NCBI GenBank assembly: GCA_902586905.1
Contig: CACIJH010000004.1
Location: forward strand, 27,488-91,487
Reading direction: 5' to 3'
Source of the DNA: an uncultured Bacteroidota bacterium
GTDB lineage: Bacteria > Bacteroidota > Bacteroidia > Flavobacteriales > Flavobacteriaceae
Length of the DNA: 64,000 nt
Position numbers and translations under genes: made by a program. Shown one piece after another: positions 43,957 through 53,278 of this stretch (position 1 is the first letter of the stretch; each line of letters begins with the position of its first letter). The notes beneath the pieces were generated by a model. That model did no database searches. It worked only from the letters and a program-made list of their open reading frames with translations, and was not told the DNA's origin.

Positions 43957-44703
43957 ATGAAATTACTCGAAAATAAAACTGTATTAATCACTGGCGCAAG
44001 TCGTGGTATAGGACGCGGGATCGCTACTGTTTTTGCTGAACATGGTGCCAATGTTGTCTTTACCTACAGTTCGTCGGTAGATTCTGCCAATGATCTTGAA
44101 AAAGAATTGCAATCGCTTGGTGTACAAGCCAAAGGATACCAATCCAACGCAGCTGACTTTGATCAAGCTCAAGAATTGGTAGAGAAAGTGTTGGCAGATT
44201 TTAGTACAATCGATATACTGATCAACAATGCTGGAATCACCAAAGACAATTTGCTGATGCGAATTTCTGAAGAAGACTTTGATAAAGTGATTGAAGTCAA
44301 CCTGAAATCTGTCTTCAACCTGACAAAAGCTGTGCAACGCACAATGTTGAAACAACGACATGGAAGTATCATCAATATGAGTTCTGTTGTTGGGGTGAAA
44401 GGCAATGCAGGACAATCGAATTATGCAGCATCCAAAGCAGGTATCATTGGCTTTTCAAAGTCAATAGCACTTGAACTTGGATCACGAAACATCCGTTGCA
44501 ATGTAATTGCTCCTGGATTTATCGAAACGGAGATGACTGCTCAACTATCGGAAGATGTTGTGGCAGGATGGCGTGCAGGCATTCCGCTCAAGCGGGGTGG
44601 ATCGCCAACAGATGTTGCCAATGCATGTGTGTTTTTGGCTTCCGACTTGTCGAGCTACATCACTGGACAGGTTTTAAATGTAGATGGTGGAATGCTTACT
44701 TAA
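43957..44703 (+). CDS. fabG: 3-oxoacyl-ACP reductase
   Basis: A 248-residue short-chain dehydrogenase with NADPH motif TGASRGIGRG (residues 12-21), the NNAG segment, catalytic Ser (SSVVGVKG), and YAASKAG (Tyr and Lys of the triad). The IAPGFIETEM and VDGGMLT ends are the FabG signature. It takes part in fatty-acid elongation. Close after sucD and followed by a prohibitin gene. Confidence 0.93.
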   Translation: MKLLENKTVLITGASRGIGRGIATVFAEHGANVVFTYSSSVDSANDLEKELQSLGVQAKGYQSNAADFDQAQELVEKVLADFSTIDILINNAGITKDNLLMRISEEDFDKVIEVNLKSVFNLTKAVQRTMLKQRHGSIINMSSVVGVKGNAGQSNYAASKAGIIGFSKSIALELGSRNIRCNVIAPGFIETEMTAQLSEDVVAGWRAGIPLKRGGSPTDVANACVFLASDLSSYITGQVLNVDGGMLT

Positions 44704-44720
44704 CTTTATAATTTATATCA

Positions 44721-45539
44721 ATGAATAATTTACCAAAACTTGGACTACCAATCACTGTATTGCTTTTCGTAGCACTCATTATTCTTTTTCGATCAGCTGT
44801 GAACATCGGCTATGGAGAGGCTGGAGTTGTGTGGAAACGATTTGGTGGGGGTACAGTCGTTGACAAACCCGCACTGAAAGAGGGTTTTCATATCATTGCA
44901 CCTTGGAATAAGGTGTATATCTATAACATCAAACAACAAGAAGAATTTGAAAGCGGAATGCGCGTTTTATCTTCGAATGGTCTTGAAATATCTTTGGATG
45001 TTTCTGTCCTCTATCAGCCAGATATTGAGGAGTTGGGCTTGCTTCACAAAACCAAAGGTGAGGACTATCTAAACATTGTGATTGTCCCTGAAATTCGTGC
45101 AGTTGCACGTTCTGTTATTGGAAGATATACACCTGAACAGTTGTATTCTACCAAACGAGATGCCATTCAAAATGAAATCTATGAGGAAACCAAAAAGAAA
45201 GTGGAGCCACAACATGTACAAATCAACTCTGTCTTGGTACGTGATGTAACACTGCCACCTTCGATTAAAGAGGCAATTCAGCGTAAGCTTACCCAAGAGC
45301 AAGAAGCACTTGAGTATGAATTCCGATTGGAAAAAGCAAAACAAGAAGCAGAGAAAGTACGTATTGAAGCAGAAGGTAAAGCACTTGCCAATCGCATACT
45401 GAATGCCTCGCTTACAAGAAATATTCTTCTTGAAAAAGGGATTGAAGCCACCTTGCAATTATCAGAATCGACAAATGCAAAAGTGATTGTGATTGGAAGT
45501 GGGAAAGATGGTTTACCAATAATTTTGGGCAATCAATAG
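44721..45539 (+). CDS. Prohibitin/SPFH-domain membrane protein
   Basis: A 272-residue protein with a single N-terminal membrane helix (residues 9-30) and an SPFH/band-7 domain (about 30-190: EAGVVWKRFGGGTV, LSSNGLEISLDVSVLY), then a long charged helix (EQEALEYEFRLEKAKQEAEKV) that drives ring assembly. Members form large membrane scaffolds and often hold FtsH protease. It precedes the his attenuator by 37 bases; no terminator separates them, so read-through into the leader is possible. Confidence 0.88.
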   Translation: MNNLPKLGLPITVLLFVALIILFRSAVNIGYGEAGVVWKRFGGGTVVDKPALKEGFHIIAPWNKVYIYNIKQQEEFESGMRVLSSNGLEISLDVSVLYQPDIEELGLLHKTKGEDYLNIVIVPEIRAVARSVIGRYTPEQLYSTKRDAIQNEIYEETKKKVEPQHVQINSVLVRDVTLPPSIKEAIQRKLTQEQEALEYEFRLEKAKQEAEKVRIEAEGKALANRILNASLTRNILLEKGIEATLQLSESTNAKVIVIGSGKDGLPIILGNQ

Positions 45540-45576
45540 TGATTTTTTAAAATTTTGTTTGATATTTGCAATTGAA

Positions 45577-45630
45577 ATGAAAAAAAATACACATATCCAC
45601 CACAATATCGCCTTGTCTCAGACGAGTTGA
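45577..45630 (+). CDS. His operon leader peptide (17 residues)
   Basis: Too short for the track. ATG at 45577 reads MKKNTHIHHNIALSQTS then TGA at 45628-45630. Three His codons occur within four codons at 45592-45603 (CAT ATC CAC CAC), and the peptide sits about 75 bases before hisG with an intrinsic terminator between. This is the organisation of a classical histidine attenuator. The final codons TTG TCT CAG ACG overlap the proposed antiterminator arm, so a ribosome reaching the stop would mask it. No Shine-Dalgarno is obvious, usual in Bacteroidota. Confidence 0.8.
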   Translation: MKKNTHIHHNIALSQTS

Positions 45631-45669
45631 ATTGGATATGATATAACCTATTCAAAACCCGTTTGAGAT
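45615..45669 (+). promoter_or_regulatory. Proposed antiterminator of the his attenuator
   Basis: GTCTCAGACG (45615-45624) can pair with CGTTTGAGAT (45660-45669), ten consecutive pairs of which two are G-U. This uses the 5' arm of the terminator, so the two structures exclude each other. If the ribosome stalls at the His codons this arm is free; if it reaches the leader stop codon it is covered. Confidence 0.65.
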
Positions 45670-45685
45670 TCAAGCGGGTTTTTTT
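45654..45685 (+). terminator. Intrinsic terminator of the his leader
   Basis: AAACCCGTTTGA pairs with TCAAGCGGGTTT around a three-base GAT loop: a 12-base stem with a single G-U pair, followed by a T run. It lies 20 bases before hisG. Confidence 0.9.
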
Positions 45686-45704
45686 GTTATAAAAATTTAA
45701 AATC

Positions 45705-46565
45705 GTGAAAAAAAAGTTACACATCGCTGTTCAAAAATCAGGAAGACTCCATGACGAGTCGCTAAAACTCCTTAATGATTGTGGGATTTCCATTGACAAT
45801 GGCAAAGACCAACTCAAGGCTGTTGCGCGTCATTTTCCATTGGAAGTTTACTACCTGCGCAATGGGGATATCCCTCAATATCTTCGTGATGGAGTTGTTG
45901 ATGTCGCGATCATTGGAGAGAATTTGCTTGTCGAAAAAGGAGCTGAAATCGTCGTAAAAGAAAAACTAGGATTCTCGAAGTGTAGGGTATCGATTGCCAT
46001 TCCTAAAGACGATGATTACAGTGGTGTTCAGAGTCTGAAAGGCAAGAAAATCGCAACATCATATCCAAATACAGTCAACCAATTCCTTGCAGAAAAAGGT
46101 GTTGATGCTGATTTGCACATCATCAATGGTTCAGTTGAAATTGCTCCGAATATCGGTTTATCAGATGCTGTTTGTGATATTGTTTCAAGTGGCTCGACCT
46201 TGTTTAAAAACAACTTGAAGGAAGTTGAAGTGTTGTTTACTTCCGAGGCAGTACTTGCTGCGAGTAACACTCTCGATGATGATAAAAGCGAGATTTTATC
46301 AAAACTTCGATTTCGCATTCAATCTGTACTGAAAGGGCGCCAGTCAAAATATATCTTAATGAACGTTCCCAACGATAGTATAGAAAAGATATCATCCATT
46401 CTTCCTGTTTTGAAATCACCAACTGTGTTGCCCTTGGCAGAACCAGGCTGGAGCTCACTCCACTCTGTGATCAATGAAGGTACATTTTGGGAGGTGATCG
46501 ACCAATTGAAAGCAGCAGGAGCACAGGATATTTTGGTCTGTCCAGTAGAAAAAATGGTGTTATGA
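45705..46565 (+). CDS. hisG: ATP phosphoribosyltransferase (long form)
   Basis: First enzyme of histidine synthesis, joining ATP and PRPP. The 286-residue length is the long, HisZ-independent form with a C-terminal feedback domain (about 215-286) for histidine inhibition. N-terminal motif LHIAVQKSGRLHDESL and the PRPP-binding ADLHIINGSVEIAPNIGLSD region are clear. GTG start at 45705 directly after the attenuator terminator; no upstream ATG is in frame. It overlaps hisD by ATGA. Confidence 0.96.
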   Translation: MKKKLHIAVQKSGRLHDESLKLLNDCGISIDNGKDQLKAVARHFPLEVYYLRNGDIPQYLRDGVVDVAIIGENLLVEKGAEIVVKEKLGFSKCRVSIAIPKDDDYSGVQSLKGKKIATSYPNTVNQFLAEKGVDADLHIINGSVEIAPNIGLSDAVCDIVSSGSTLFKNNLKEVEVLFTSEAVLAASNTLDDDKSEILSKLRFRIQSVLKGRQSKYILMNVPNDSIEKISSILPVLKSPTVLPLAEPGWSSLHSVINEGTFWEVIDQLKAAGAQDILVCPVEKMVL

Positions 46566-47845
46566 GACGTGTAAACAATCCATCTATCGATCAATGGGGT
46601 GCGCTTTGCACTCGTCCAACAGCCTCTTTGGACGACGTTATGGCTGTTGTTGATGAAGTCTTTGATGCCATCCAAATGCAAGGAGATCAAGCCATACAGC
46701 GTTTTAGTCAGAAGTTTGATGGCTATCAGCCAAAGTCTATTGAAGTGGCGCAAAAAGACTTGCAAAACGCTCAAAATGAGTTGTCTGCTGATTTGAAAAA
46801 CGCTATTGATAAGGCCTATGAAAATATATATGCCTTTCACCAAGCACAAAAAACAAGTCGTGTACAGGTTGAAGTGCAAGATGGTGTAAGCTGCTGGCAG
46901 GAGAAACGACCCATCGAAAAGGTTGGGCTTTACATCCCTGGAGGAACAGCACCCTTGTTTTCTTCTATCTTGATGCTTGCAATTCCAGCGACGATTGCTG
47001 GTTGTCGAGAGATTGTTTTGTGTACGCCTCCCAACTCCTCTGGCATTCTCGATCCAGCGATCAGGTATGCTGCGTATAAGTGTGGTGTTACACGATTGTT
47101 TCAGGTGGGAGGGATACAAGCCATTGGTGGATTGACTTTTGGCACAGAAAGCATCCCTAAAGTATATAAGATTTTGGGGCCTGGCAACCAGTATGTGACT
47201 GCTGCCAAGCAAAAAGCAACCCAATATGGTGTATCGATCGATATGCCTGCTGGTCCCAGTGAGTTGTTGGTCGTTGCCGATGATACTGCTGTTCCTTCGT
47301 ATGTGGCAGCAGATTTGCTGTCGCAAGCAGAACATGGCGTAGATAGCCAAGTGGTTTTGGTGAGCACAAGTCAAAAGATCATTGATGAGGTGCAAGAAGA
47401 ACTCCAAAAACAACTGATAGCAGTCCCTCGAAAGGATATTGCAGCAAAAGCCCTTGAAAACTCTACTGCCATTTACTTTGACGCTGAGTCAAAGGCTATT
47501 GATTTTATCAACGAATATGGGCCTGAGCACTACATCATCTGTATGTCAAACGAAAAGGGCTTTGTTGCGGGTGTTGTCAATGCTGGTTCTGTGTTTATTG
47601 GCAATTATACCCCTGAAAGTGCTGGGGATTATGCTTCTGGAACGAATCACACATTGCCGACGAATGGCTATGCAAAGCAATACAGTGGTGTGAACCTCGA
47701 TAGCTTTCTCAAGGCGATTACCTTTCAAAAAATAAGTTCGAAAGGGTTGCAAGACCTTGGACCATCAATAGAAACCCTAGCAGAGGCAGAGGGGTTGTTT
47801 GCACACAAAAATGCAGTCAGTGTTCGTTTAAATGATTTGAAATGA
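46562..47845 (+). CDS. hisD: Histidinol dehydrogenase
   Basis: The correct start is ATG at 46562 (residue 26 of the track ORF), which overlaps hisG by four bases and gives 427 residues. Oxidises histidinol to histidine in two NAD-linked steps. Motifs: VGLYIPGGTAPL, GPGNQYVTAAKQ, the zinc-binding GPSELLVVAD / QAEHGVDSQ region and the SAGDYASGTNHTLPT signature. ATGA overlap into hisC. Confidence 0.96.
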   Translation: MRRVNNPSIDQWGALCTRPTASLDDVMAVVDEVFDAIQMQGDQAIQRFSQKFDGYQPKSIEVAQKDLQNAQNELSADLKNAIDKAYENIYAFHQAQKTSRVQVEVQDGVSCWQEKRPIEKVGLYIPGGTAPLFSSILMLAIPATIAGCREIVLCTPPNSSGILDPAIRYAAYKCGVTRLFQVGGIQAIGGLTFGTESIPKVYKILGPGNQYVTAAKQKATQYGVSIDMPAGPSELLVVADDTAVPSYVAADLLSQAEHGVDSQVVLVSTSQKIIDEVQEELQKQLIAVPRKDIAAKALENSTAIYFDAESKAIDFINEYGPEHYIICMSNEKGFVAGVVNAGSVFIGNYTPESAGDYASGTNHTLPTNGYAKQYSGVNLDSFLKAITFQKISSKGLQDLGPSIETLAEAEGLFAHKNAVSVRLNDLK

Positions 47846-48885
47846 GTTTTGATATCAACAAACTGGTACGCAAGCATATTGCTGATTTACAGCCTTATTC
47901 ATCTGCCAGAGATGAATTTGAACCTGTGAATCGACAAGTGGTGTATCTCGATGCAAACGAAAATCCATTTGAAAATGGTGTGAATCGATACCCTGATCCA
48001 CAACAGCGCAAACTAAAACAAATCATCGCTTCCCAAAAAGGGATTTCTGAAAAGCAACTGTTGCTCGGCAACGGAAGTGATGAAGTTTTGGACTTGATTT
48101 TTCGTGCTTTTTGTGTTCCAAATCAGGATGAAATTATGATTATGCCTCCAACCTATGGGATGTATAAAGTTCTCGCAAATATCAATTGCATTACTTTACG
48201 TGAGGTATATTTAAATATTGATTTTCAGTTAGTTATAAAAAATATACTCGATCAAATATCAAACCAAACAAAGGCAATTTTTTTATGTTCACCCAACAAT
48301 CCAAGTGGCAATTCGTTTAGAAGAGAAGATCTGCTCAAATTGGTTCAATCATTTGATGGTTTGGTGGTTGTTGATGAAGCTTATATAGACTTTTCAACAC
48401 AAGACAGTTTGATAGAAGAGTTGTCCAACTATCCCAATTTTATCATTACTCAAACCCTTTCCAAAGCCTATGGTATGGCAGGGATTCGACTGGGGATTTG
48501 CATTGCTAGCGAAGAAATCATTGCGATTCTCAACAAAATCAAACCACCTTATAACATCAATACCCTTACGCAAGAACGCGCAATTGATTCCCTCCAAGAC
48601 AAAGAATCAATACAAGCCCAGATTAAACAACTGATGGATGAGAGAAGTCGCTTATATGACCAATTGCAAGGAGTCTCCTTTGTTGAAAAGGTGTATCCCA
48701 GTGATGCAAACTTTCTATTGGTGCGTGTTGATGATGCTGACAAGAGGTATGCGCAACTCATTGAGAATGATATTGTTGTGCGCAACCGAAGTCTGCAATA
48801 TGGCTGTGAGAACTGCCTTCGTTTCTCTGTTGGCACAGCTGATGAAAACAAAATTTTGATCCAAACACTAAATCGATTGTCATAA
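47842..48885 (+). CDS. hisC: Histidinol-phosphate aminotransferase
   Basis: A 347-residue PLP enzyme of fold type I. LDANENPFEN near residue 34, LLGNGSDEVLD, and the PLP lysine in TLSKAYGMAGIRLG near residue 212 mark it as HisC. Stop and the next ATG are adjacent (TAAATG). It supplies histidinol phosphate for the HisB phosphatase. Confidence 0.95.
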   Translation: MSFDINKLVRKHIADLQPYSSARDEFEPVNRQVVYLDANENPFENGVNRYPDPQQRKLKQIIASQKGISEKQLLLGNGSDEVLDLIFRAFCVPNQDEIMIMPPTYGMYKVLANINCITLREVYLNIDFQLVIKNILDQISNQTKAIFLCSPNNPSGNSFRREDLLKLVQSFDGLVVVDEAYIDFSTQDSLIEELSNYPNFIITQTLSKAYGMAGIRLGICIASEEIIAILNKIKPPYNINTLTQERAIDSLQDKESIQAQIKQLMDERSRLYDQLQGVSFVEKVYPSDANFLLVRVDDADKRYAQLIENDIVVRNRSLQYGCENCLRFSVGTADENKILIQTLNRLS

Positions 48886-50007
48886 ATGAAAAAGGTTTTA
48901 TTTATCGATAGAGATGGTACACTTGCTTTAGAACCAGACGACTACCAACTCGACAGTTTTGAAAAACTGACTTACTATCCAGGTATGTTCACCTATCTTG
49001 GTCGTATTGCCAATGAATTGGACTATACACTGGTGATGGTCACAAATCAGGATGGGCTAGGGACTAAAAGTTTTTCCGAAGAACAGTTTTGGCCGATCCA
49101 TAAACATCTTATCGATGCAATGAAAAACGAAGGGATTGTCTTTGACGAAGTCTGTATAGATAAGAGTTTTCCAGAAGATAAAGCACCCACACGTAAACCA
49201 GAAACGGGTTTGTTAAAAACCTATTTATCAGGTGATTATGATTTAAAAAACTCCTATGTCATTGGCGATCGATTAAGTGATATGCAACTGGCTGTCAACC
49301 TTGGGTCGAAGGGTATTTGGCTCAAAAGCGATGATCGCCTAAGTGAAACAGCAGATAAAACCACCAAAGCATCGATAGCATTGACTACTTCCAATTGGAG
49401 TGATGTATATGCATTGCTAAAAGCAGGTGAACGCCAGTACACACACAAACGTACAACCAAAGAAACAGACATCTCCATCGCCCTCAACCTCGATGGAACT
49501 GGGCAAAGTACTATCGATACTGGTATTGCCTTTTTTGATCATATGCTGGATCAATTGGCTCGTCATGGTGGGATTGATATCAAACTGACCACCAAAGGCG
49601 ATTTGGAGGTCGATGAGCACCACACCATCGAAGATACTGCCATTGCTTTGGGCGAAGCTTTCTATATGGCATTGGGGAACAAGCTTGGAATTGAGCGCTA
49701 TGGTTTTTGTTTGCCCATGGACGATTGCCTTGCGCAAGTTGCCATTGATTTTGGTGGACGAGCATGGCTGATGTGGGATGCAAAGTTTAAGCGAGAAATG
49801 ATTGGAAAAATGCCAACGGAGATGTTTTTTCACTTCTTTAAATCCTTTGCTGATGGTGCCAAAGCTAATCTCAACATAAAGGCAGAGGGTCACAACGAGC
49901 ATCACAAAATTGAGGCGATATTTAAAAGCTTCGCCAAAGCCATTAAGGCAGCCATTCAGCGGGACCCTGAGAAATTGATTTTACCTTCGACCAAAGGGCA
50001 ATTATGA
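48886..50007 (+). CDS. hisB: Bifunctional histidinol-phosphatase / imidazoleglycerol-phosphate dehydratase
   Basis: A 373-residue fusion. Residues 1-165 form a HAD phosphatase with DRDGTL (D8, D10) and [10 protein letters not shown]; residues 180-373 form the dehydratase with [11 protein letters not shown] and the Mn-binding [15 protein letters not shown] motif. It does two non-consecutive steps of the pathway. The fusion is known in gamma-proteobacteria and Bacteroidota. Overlaps hisH by ATGA. Confidence 0.96.
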   Translation: MKKVLFIDRDGTLALEPDDYQLDSFEKLTYYPGMFTYLGRIANELDYTLVMVTNQDGLGTKSFSEEQFWPIHKHLIDAMKNEGIVFDEVCIDKSFPEDKAPTRKPETGLLKTYLSGDYDLKNSYVIGDRLSDMQLAVNLGSKGIWLKSDDRLSETADKTTKASIALTTSNWSDVYALLKAGERQYTHKRTTKETDISIALNLDGTGQSTIDTGIAFFDHMLDQLARHGGIDIKLTTKGDLEVDEHHTIEDTAIALGEAFYMALGNKLGIERYGFCLPMDDCLAQVAIDFGGRAWLMWDAKFKREMIGKMPTEMFFHFFKSFADGAKANLNIKAEGHNEHHKIEAIFKSFAKAIKAAIQRDPEKLILPSTKGQL

Positions 50008-50582
50008 GCATATCAATCATAGACTATGGGGCAGGGAATATCCAGAGCATACGCTTTGCGTTGGAGCGTCTGGGGTTTTCAGCTACACTGACCAGTGATG
50101 CCGACATCATACAGTCTTCTTCACACGTCATCTTTCCAGGAGTAGGGGAAGCGAGTTCAGCAATGGCCAAACTCAAAAGCACTGGGTTGGATACCCTCAT
50201 TCCAGCGCTCACACAACCAGTGTTGGGGATTTGCTTGGGGATGCAGTTGATGTGTAATAGCTCTGAAGAAGGGAATACCAAGGGGTTGGGTATTTTTGAT
50301 ACAGAAGTTGTTCGCTTTGCAACCAAACGCAATGTGCCGCATATGGGTTGGAATGAGGTTGATGGGCGTGGGGTATTGTTTACTAAAATCACAAACAACA
50401 GTCATTTTTATATGGTACACAGCTATTATGCCAAACCCAACAGCAATACTGTTGGCACATGTACATATGATATAGACTTTGCTGCTGCCATGGCAAAAGA
50501 TAATTTTTTCGGCACCCAGTTTCACCCTGAAAAGAGTGGGCAAATGGGGGCTCAACTCCTTCAAAATTTTCTTCAGTTATGA
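50004..50582 (+). CDS. hisH: Imidazole glycerol phosphate synthase, glutaminase subunit
   Basis: A 192-residue class I glutamine amidotransferase. Nucleophile Cys in [11 protein letters not shown] near residue 77, oxyanion region, and His/Glu of [12 protein letters not shown] near residue 175. It feeds ammonia to HisF, encoded two genes on. Overlaps hisA by four bases. Confidence 0.96.
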   Translation: MSISIIDYGAGNIQSIRFALERLGFSATLTSDADIIQSSSHVIFPGVGEASSAMAKLKSTGLDTLIPALTQPVLGICLGMQLMCNSSEEGNTKGLGIFDTEVVRFATKRNVPHMGWNEVDGRGVLFTKITNNSHFYMVHSYYAKPNSNTVGTCTYDIDFAAAMAKDNFFGTQFHPEKSGQMGAQLLQNFLQL

Positions 50583-51307
50583 TTCTGATTCCTGCAATCG
50601 ACATCATCGGCGGACAATGTATACGCCTGACAAAGGGTGTGTATGACACCAAAACTGTTTATAGTGATTCTCCTCTAGAGGTTGCCAAACGTTTTGAAGG
50701 TGCTGGTATCACTCACCTACACTTGGTTGATCTCGATGGTGCTCGTGCCAAACATATCGTCAATGCCAATATCCTAGAGTCGATTGCCACAAAAACATCT
50801 CTACAAGTGGACTTTGGTGGTGGAATCAAATCAGCAAAAGACTTGCAAACTGCTTTTGACTGTGGTGCTGCACAAGTGACTTTGGGCAGTATTGCTGTGA
50901 GTCAACCAGCACTGGTGTTGGAATGGCTAGAGTCCTATGGGGGCGATCAACTGATTTTGGGAGCAGATGCCAAAAATCGTCGCATTGCAACGCATGGTTG
51001 GGAGCAAGACTCTGGTATTGATGTATTGGTTTTTGTAAAAGACTATGTACAAAAGGGTTTTACAAACGTATTGTGCACAGATGTTGCCAAAGATGGCATG
51101 CTAGAGGGCCCCTCGCTTGAACTCTATAAAGAACTATTGTCAACAGTCGATGGTATCTCCTTGATTGCGTCTGGAGGCGTGAGTACGATGGATGACGTAT
51201 ATGCTTGTCGTGAACTTGGTTGTGCTGCTGCAGTCGTGGGTAAGGCGATATACGAAGGAAACATTGCGCTAAAAGACTTAGAAACCTATCAACTCAATCA
51301 AAACTAG
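50579..51307 (+). CDS. hisA: ProFAR isomerase (1-(5-phosphoribosyl)-5-[(5-phosphoribosylamino)methylideneamino]imidazole-4-carboxamide isomerase)
   Basis: A 242-residue TIM barrel with two-fold phosphate sites: [13 protein letters not shown] at the N terminus, with the catalytic [10 protein letters not shown], and [12 protein letters not shown]. Standard length. It feeds the HisHF synthase. One base separates its stop from the hisF ATG. Confidence 0.95.
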   Translation: MILIPAIDIIGGQCIRLTKGVYDTKTVYSDSPLEVAKRFEGAGITHLHLVDLDGARAKHIVNANILESIATKTSLQVDFGGGIKSAKDLQTAFDCGAAQVTLGSIAVSQPALVLEWLESYGGDQLILGADAKNRRIATHGWEQDSGIDVLVFVKDYVQKGFTNVLCTDVAKDGMLEGPSLELYKELLSTVDGISLIASGGVSTMDDVYACRELGCAAAVVGKAIYEGNIALKDLETYQLNQN

Positions 51308-51308
51308 T

Positions 51309-52061
51309 ATGCTCACAAAACGAATCATACCCTGTTTGGATATCAAAGATGGACGCACGGTTAAGGGGGTTAACTTTGTCAACCTTCGTGATGCTGGTGA
51401 TCCTGTCGAGCTTGCGCAGCGCTATGCAGATGAAGGCGCAGATGAACTTGTGTTTTTAGATATATCAGCATCAGAGGAAAAGCGAAAAACCCTTGCCAAA
51501 CTCGTTCGTGATGTTGCACAAGCCATCGACATACCTTTTACCGTTGGTGGGGGCATCAACGCCTTAGAAGATGTTGGTGTTTTGCTTGATAATGGAGCTG
51601 ACAAAGTATCGATCAACTCTGCAGCTGTGCGACGCCCTGAAATGATTAGTGAAATCGCAAATCGATTTGGAACACAATGTGTTGTTGTTGCAATCGACGC
51701 CAAACAGATTGCTAATGACTGGATTGTGCATCTGGTTGGGGGCAAGGTCCCCACAGAGAAAAAACTCTTTGAATGGGCACAAGAGGCAGTCGCACGAGGA
51801 GCAGGGGAGTTGCTTTTTACCTCCATGGATCACGATGGCACCAAAGCAGGATTCGCCAATCAGGCATTGCGACAACTCAGTGATATCGTGACTGTACCTG
51901 TGATAGCTTCTGGGGGTGCAGGAACAATACAACACTTTATTGATACCTTTATCGAGGGAAATGCAGACGCAGCTTTGGCTGCAAGTGTTTTTCATTTTAA
52001 AGAAATTGGCATACAAGAGCTTAAAAACAAATTACGATTACAAAAAATACAAACGAGATGA
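51309..52061 (+). CDS. hisF: Imidazole glycerol phosphate synthase, cyclase subunit
   Basis: A 250-residue TIM barrel: [18 protein letters not shown] with the catalytic D11, [16 protein letters not shown], and [11 protein letters not shown]. The [13 protein letters not shown] motif with the second catalytic D is present. It pairs with HisH. Overlap of four bases into hisI. Confidence 0.96.
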   Translation: MLTKRIIPCLDIKDGRTVKGVNFVNLRDAGDPVELAQRYADEGADELVFLDISASEEKRKTLAKLVRDVAQAIDIPFTVGGGINALEDVGVLLDNGADKVSINSAAVRRPEMISEIANRFGTQCVVVAIDAKQIANDWIVHLVGGKVPTEKKLFEWAQEAVARGAGELLFTSMDHDGTKAGFANQALRQLSDIVTVPVIASGGAGTIQHFIDTFIEGNADAALAASVFHFKEIGIQELKNKLRLQKIQTR

Positions 52062-52657
52062 CAATTAATTTCAGCAAACATCCGCAAGGACTTGTTCCAG
52101 CCATCGTGCAAGATGCCAGTACCAAACGCGTATTGATGTTGGGCTATATGAATAAGGAGGCAGTGAATACAACTCAGGAAAAACAGCAAGTTACCTTTTA
52201 TAGTCGATCCAAAAAACGACTGTGGACAAAAGGGGAGGAGAGTGGTCACTTTTTACAACTCGTGGATATGGCAGTGGATTGTGATCAAGACACCTTGTTG
52301 ATCCAAGCCAATCCAGTTGGGCCGAGCTGCCATACAGGTGATGATACCTGTTGGGGTGAAGACAATACGTCGAGTTATGGATTTTTAACTGCTTTGGAAG
52401 AGGTTATTAATGATCGTAAAAACAACCCTTCTGACAAGAGTTATGTTGCGCGTTTGTTTGCAAAAGGGATGAATAAAATTGCCCAAAAAGTAGGGGAGGA
52501 AGCAGTGGAAACAGTGATTGAGGCCAAAGACGAAAACAGTGATTTGTTTCTCAATGAAAGTGCTGATTTACTCTTTCACCTAATGATATTACTGCAAGCC
52601 AAAGGACATCGATTGGATGATGTTGTTCAAATTTTAGAAGAACGGCAAAAGGGGTAG
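52058..52657 (+). CDS. hisIE: Bifunctional phosphoribosyl-AMP cyclohydrolase / phosphoribosyl-ATP pyrophosphatase
   Basis: A 199-residue fusion. N-terminal HisI cyclohydrolase (about 1-105) with [10 protein letters not shown], the WTKGEESGH motif and zinc cysteines in [14 protein letters not shown]-terminal HisE pyrophosphatase (about 110-199) with [16 protein letters not shown] and a [11 protein letters not shown] motif. Final gene of the his operon. No terminator is visible downstream. Confidence 0.96.
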   Translation: MTINFSKHPQGLVPAIVQDASTKRVLMLGYMNKEAVNTTQEKQQVTFYSRSKKRLWTKGEESGHFLQLVDMAVDCDQDTLLIQANPVGPSCHTGDDTCWGEDNTSSYGFLTALEEVINDRKNNPSDKSYVARLFAKGMNKIAQKVGEEAVETVIEAKDENSDLFLNESADLLFHLMILLQAKGHRLDDVVQILEERQKG

Positions 52658-52691
52658 TTGTTTTATACATCAAGCAATAAACCCAGCAGGC

Positions 52692-52823
52692 CTAGTAAAT
52701 CAACAAGAAGAGTAGGATCGAAATTAAAATGCTACACCCCGGATAATCGTAAAAAGTCTTGGGATACATCTTGTTCAACGAATGCATAAAAAGTAGAAAC
52801 AGTCCGATCAGTAAGATCTCCAT
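52692..52823 (-). CDS. Tiny membrane protein (43 residues), third of a three-gene cluster
   Basis: Absent from the track. ATG at 52823 reads MEILLIGLFLLFMHSLNKMY and ends YPGC, then a second hydrophobic stretch SILISILLFLLIY before TAG at 52692. The two short hydrophobic segments are separated by a small polar part with one cysteine, so it is either a two-helix or a hairpin membrane protein. It begins 10 bases after the 57-residue gene. No similarity recognised. Confidence 0.6.
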   Translation of the reverse strand: MEILLIGLFLLFMHSLNKMYPKTFYDYPGCSILISILLFLLIY

Positions 52824-52833
52824 CAGAATGCAC

Positions 52834-53007
52834 TTAGTAAAACAAAGGCCAGGTCAATAGCATCATGATCTTTAAGGCGATTATCACATAAGCCACCATG
52901 CTCACAAATACGCGAAACAAGGGTGTTTTTGAAAAATGCTTTTTAAAATAGCTGTGGAGTATGTAGGCATTAATGATCAATACTGCCACGAGTAACCAAT
53001 TCATCAT
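52834..53007 (-). CDS. Tiny membrane protein (57 residues), second of a three-gene cluster
   Basis: Absent from the track. Starting at either of two adjacent ATGs (53007 or 53004) it reads MMNWLLVAVLIINAYILHSY, a basic loop FKKHFSKTPLFR, then VFVSMVAYVIIALKIMMLLTW and ends PLFY before TAA at 52834. Two transmembrane helices joined by a positive loop predict both ends outside. Gap to the neighbours is 24 and 10 bases. Function unknown. Confidence 0.6.
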   Translation of the reverse strand: MMNWLLVAVLIINAYILHSYFKKHFSKTPLFRVFVSMVAYVIIALKIMMLLTWPLFY

Positions 53008-53031
53008 GACTTGTATTTAATCTATTCAAAA

Positions 53032-53217
53032 TCACAGAACACCATTGATGGGAATACCACTAACTGAATAGTCTAGGTATTGTAGATAGAAATATGTAGA
53101 GAATAAAACTGAGATCACCACAAAACTTAAAACTGGTTTTGCCAGTGAGGACTTGTAGAATAGATTATTGAGTATGATGAGTACTAAAAAGAAAATGTAT
53201 GAGGTTACTAGGGGCAT
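53032..53217 (-). CDS. Tiny membrane protein (61 residues), first of a three-gene cluster
   Basis: Two hydrophobic segments (MPLVTSYIFFLVLIILNNLF and PVLSFVVISVLFSTYFYLQY) around a short polar link with two lysines, then a short polar C terminus. The gene sits 21 bases downstream of a strong-looking promoter and is followed on the same strand by two more tiny membrane-protein genes. No similarity recognised; a toxin-like, stress or membrane-complex role is possible but not supported by any motif. Confidence 0.6.
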   Translation of the reverse strand: MPLVTSYIFFLVLIILNNLFYKSSLAKPVLSFVVISVLFSTYFYLQYLDYSVSGIPINGVL

Positions 53218-53238
53218 AGATTAAGAATTTGGTTTATG

Positions 53239-53266
53239 CAAAAATACATATTTTTATAAAACACAA
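53239..53266 (-). promoter_or_regulatory. Promoter for the three tiny membrane-protein genes
   Basis: On the minus strand TTG (complement of 53264-53266, within TTTTTG), a 17-base spacer and TATTTTTG (complement of 53239-53246): an ideal Bacteroidota match, 21 bases ahead of the 61-residue gene. Confidence 0.7.
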
Positions 53267-53278
53267 AAATAAATTCCC

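Noticed and set aside
45533-45724. 63-residue minus-strand ORF over the his leader
   Set aside because: The plus strand here carries a leader peptide and a terminator hairpin that explain the sequence better.
46487-46561. Upstream extension of hisD to the GTG at 46487
   Set aside because: It would lie wholly inside hisG; the ATG at 46562 gives the normal 427-residue length and an ATGA overlap.
46319-47413. 364-residue ORF on the minus strand antisense to hisG/hisD
   Set aside because: It lies fully inside the well-supported hisG-hisD reading frames and has Cys/His-rich, low-conservation composition typical of a shadow frame.
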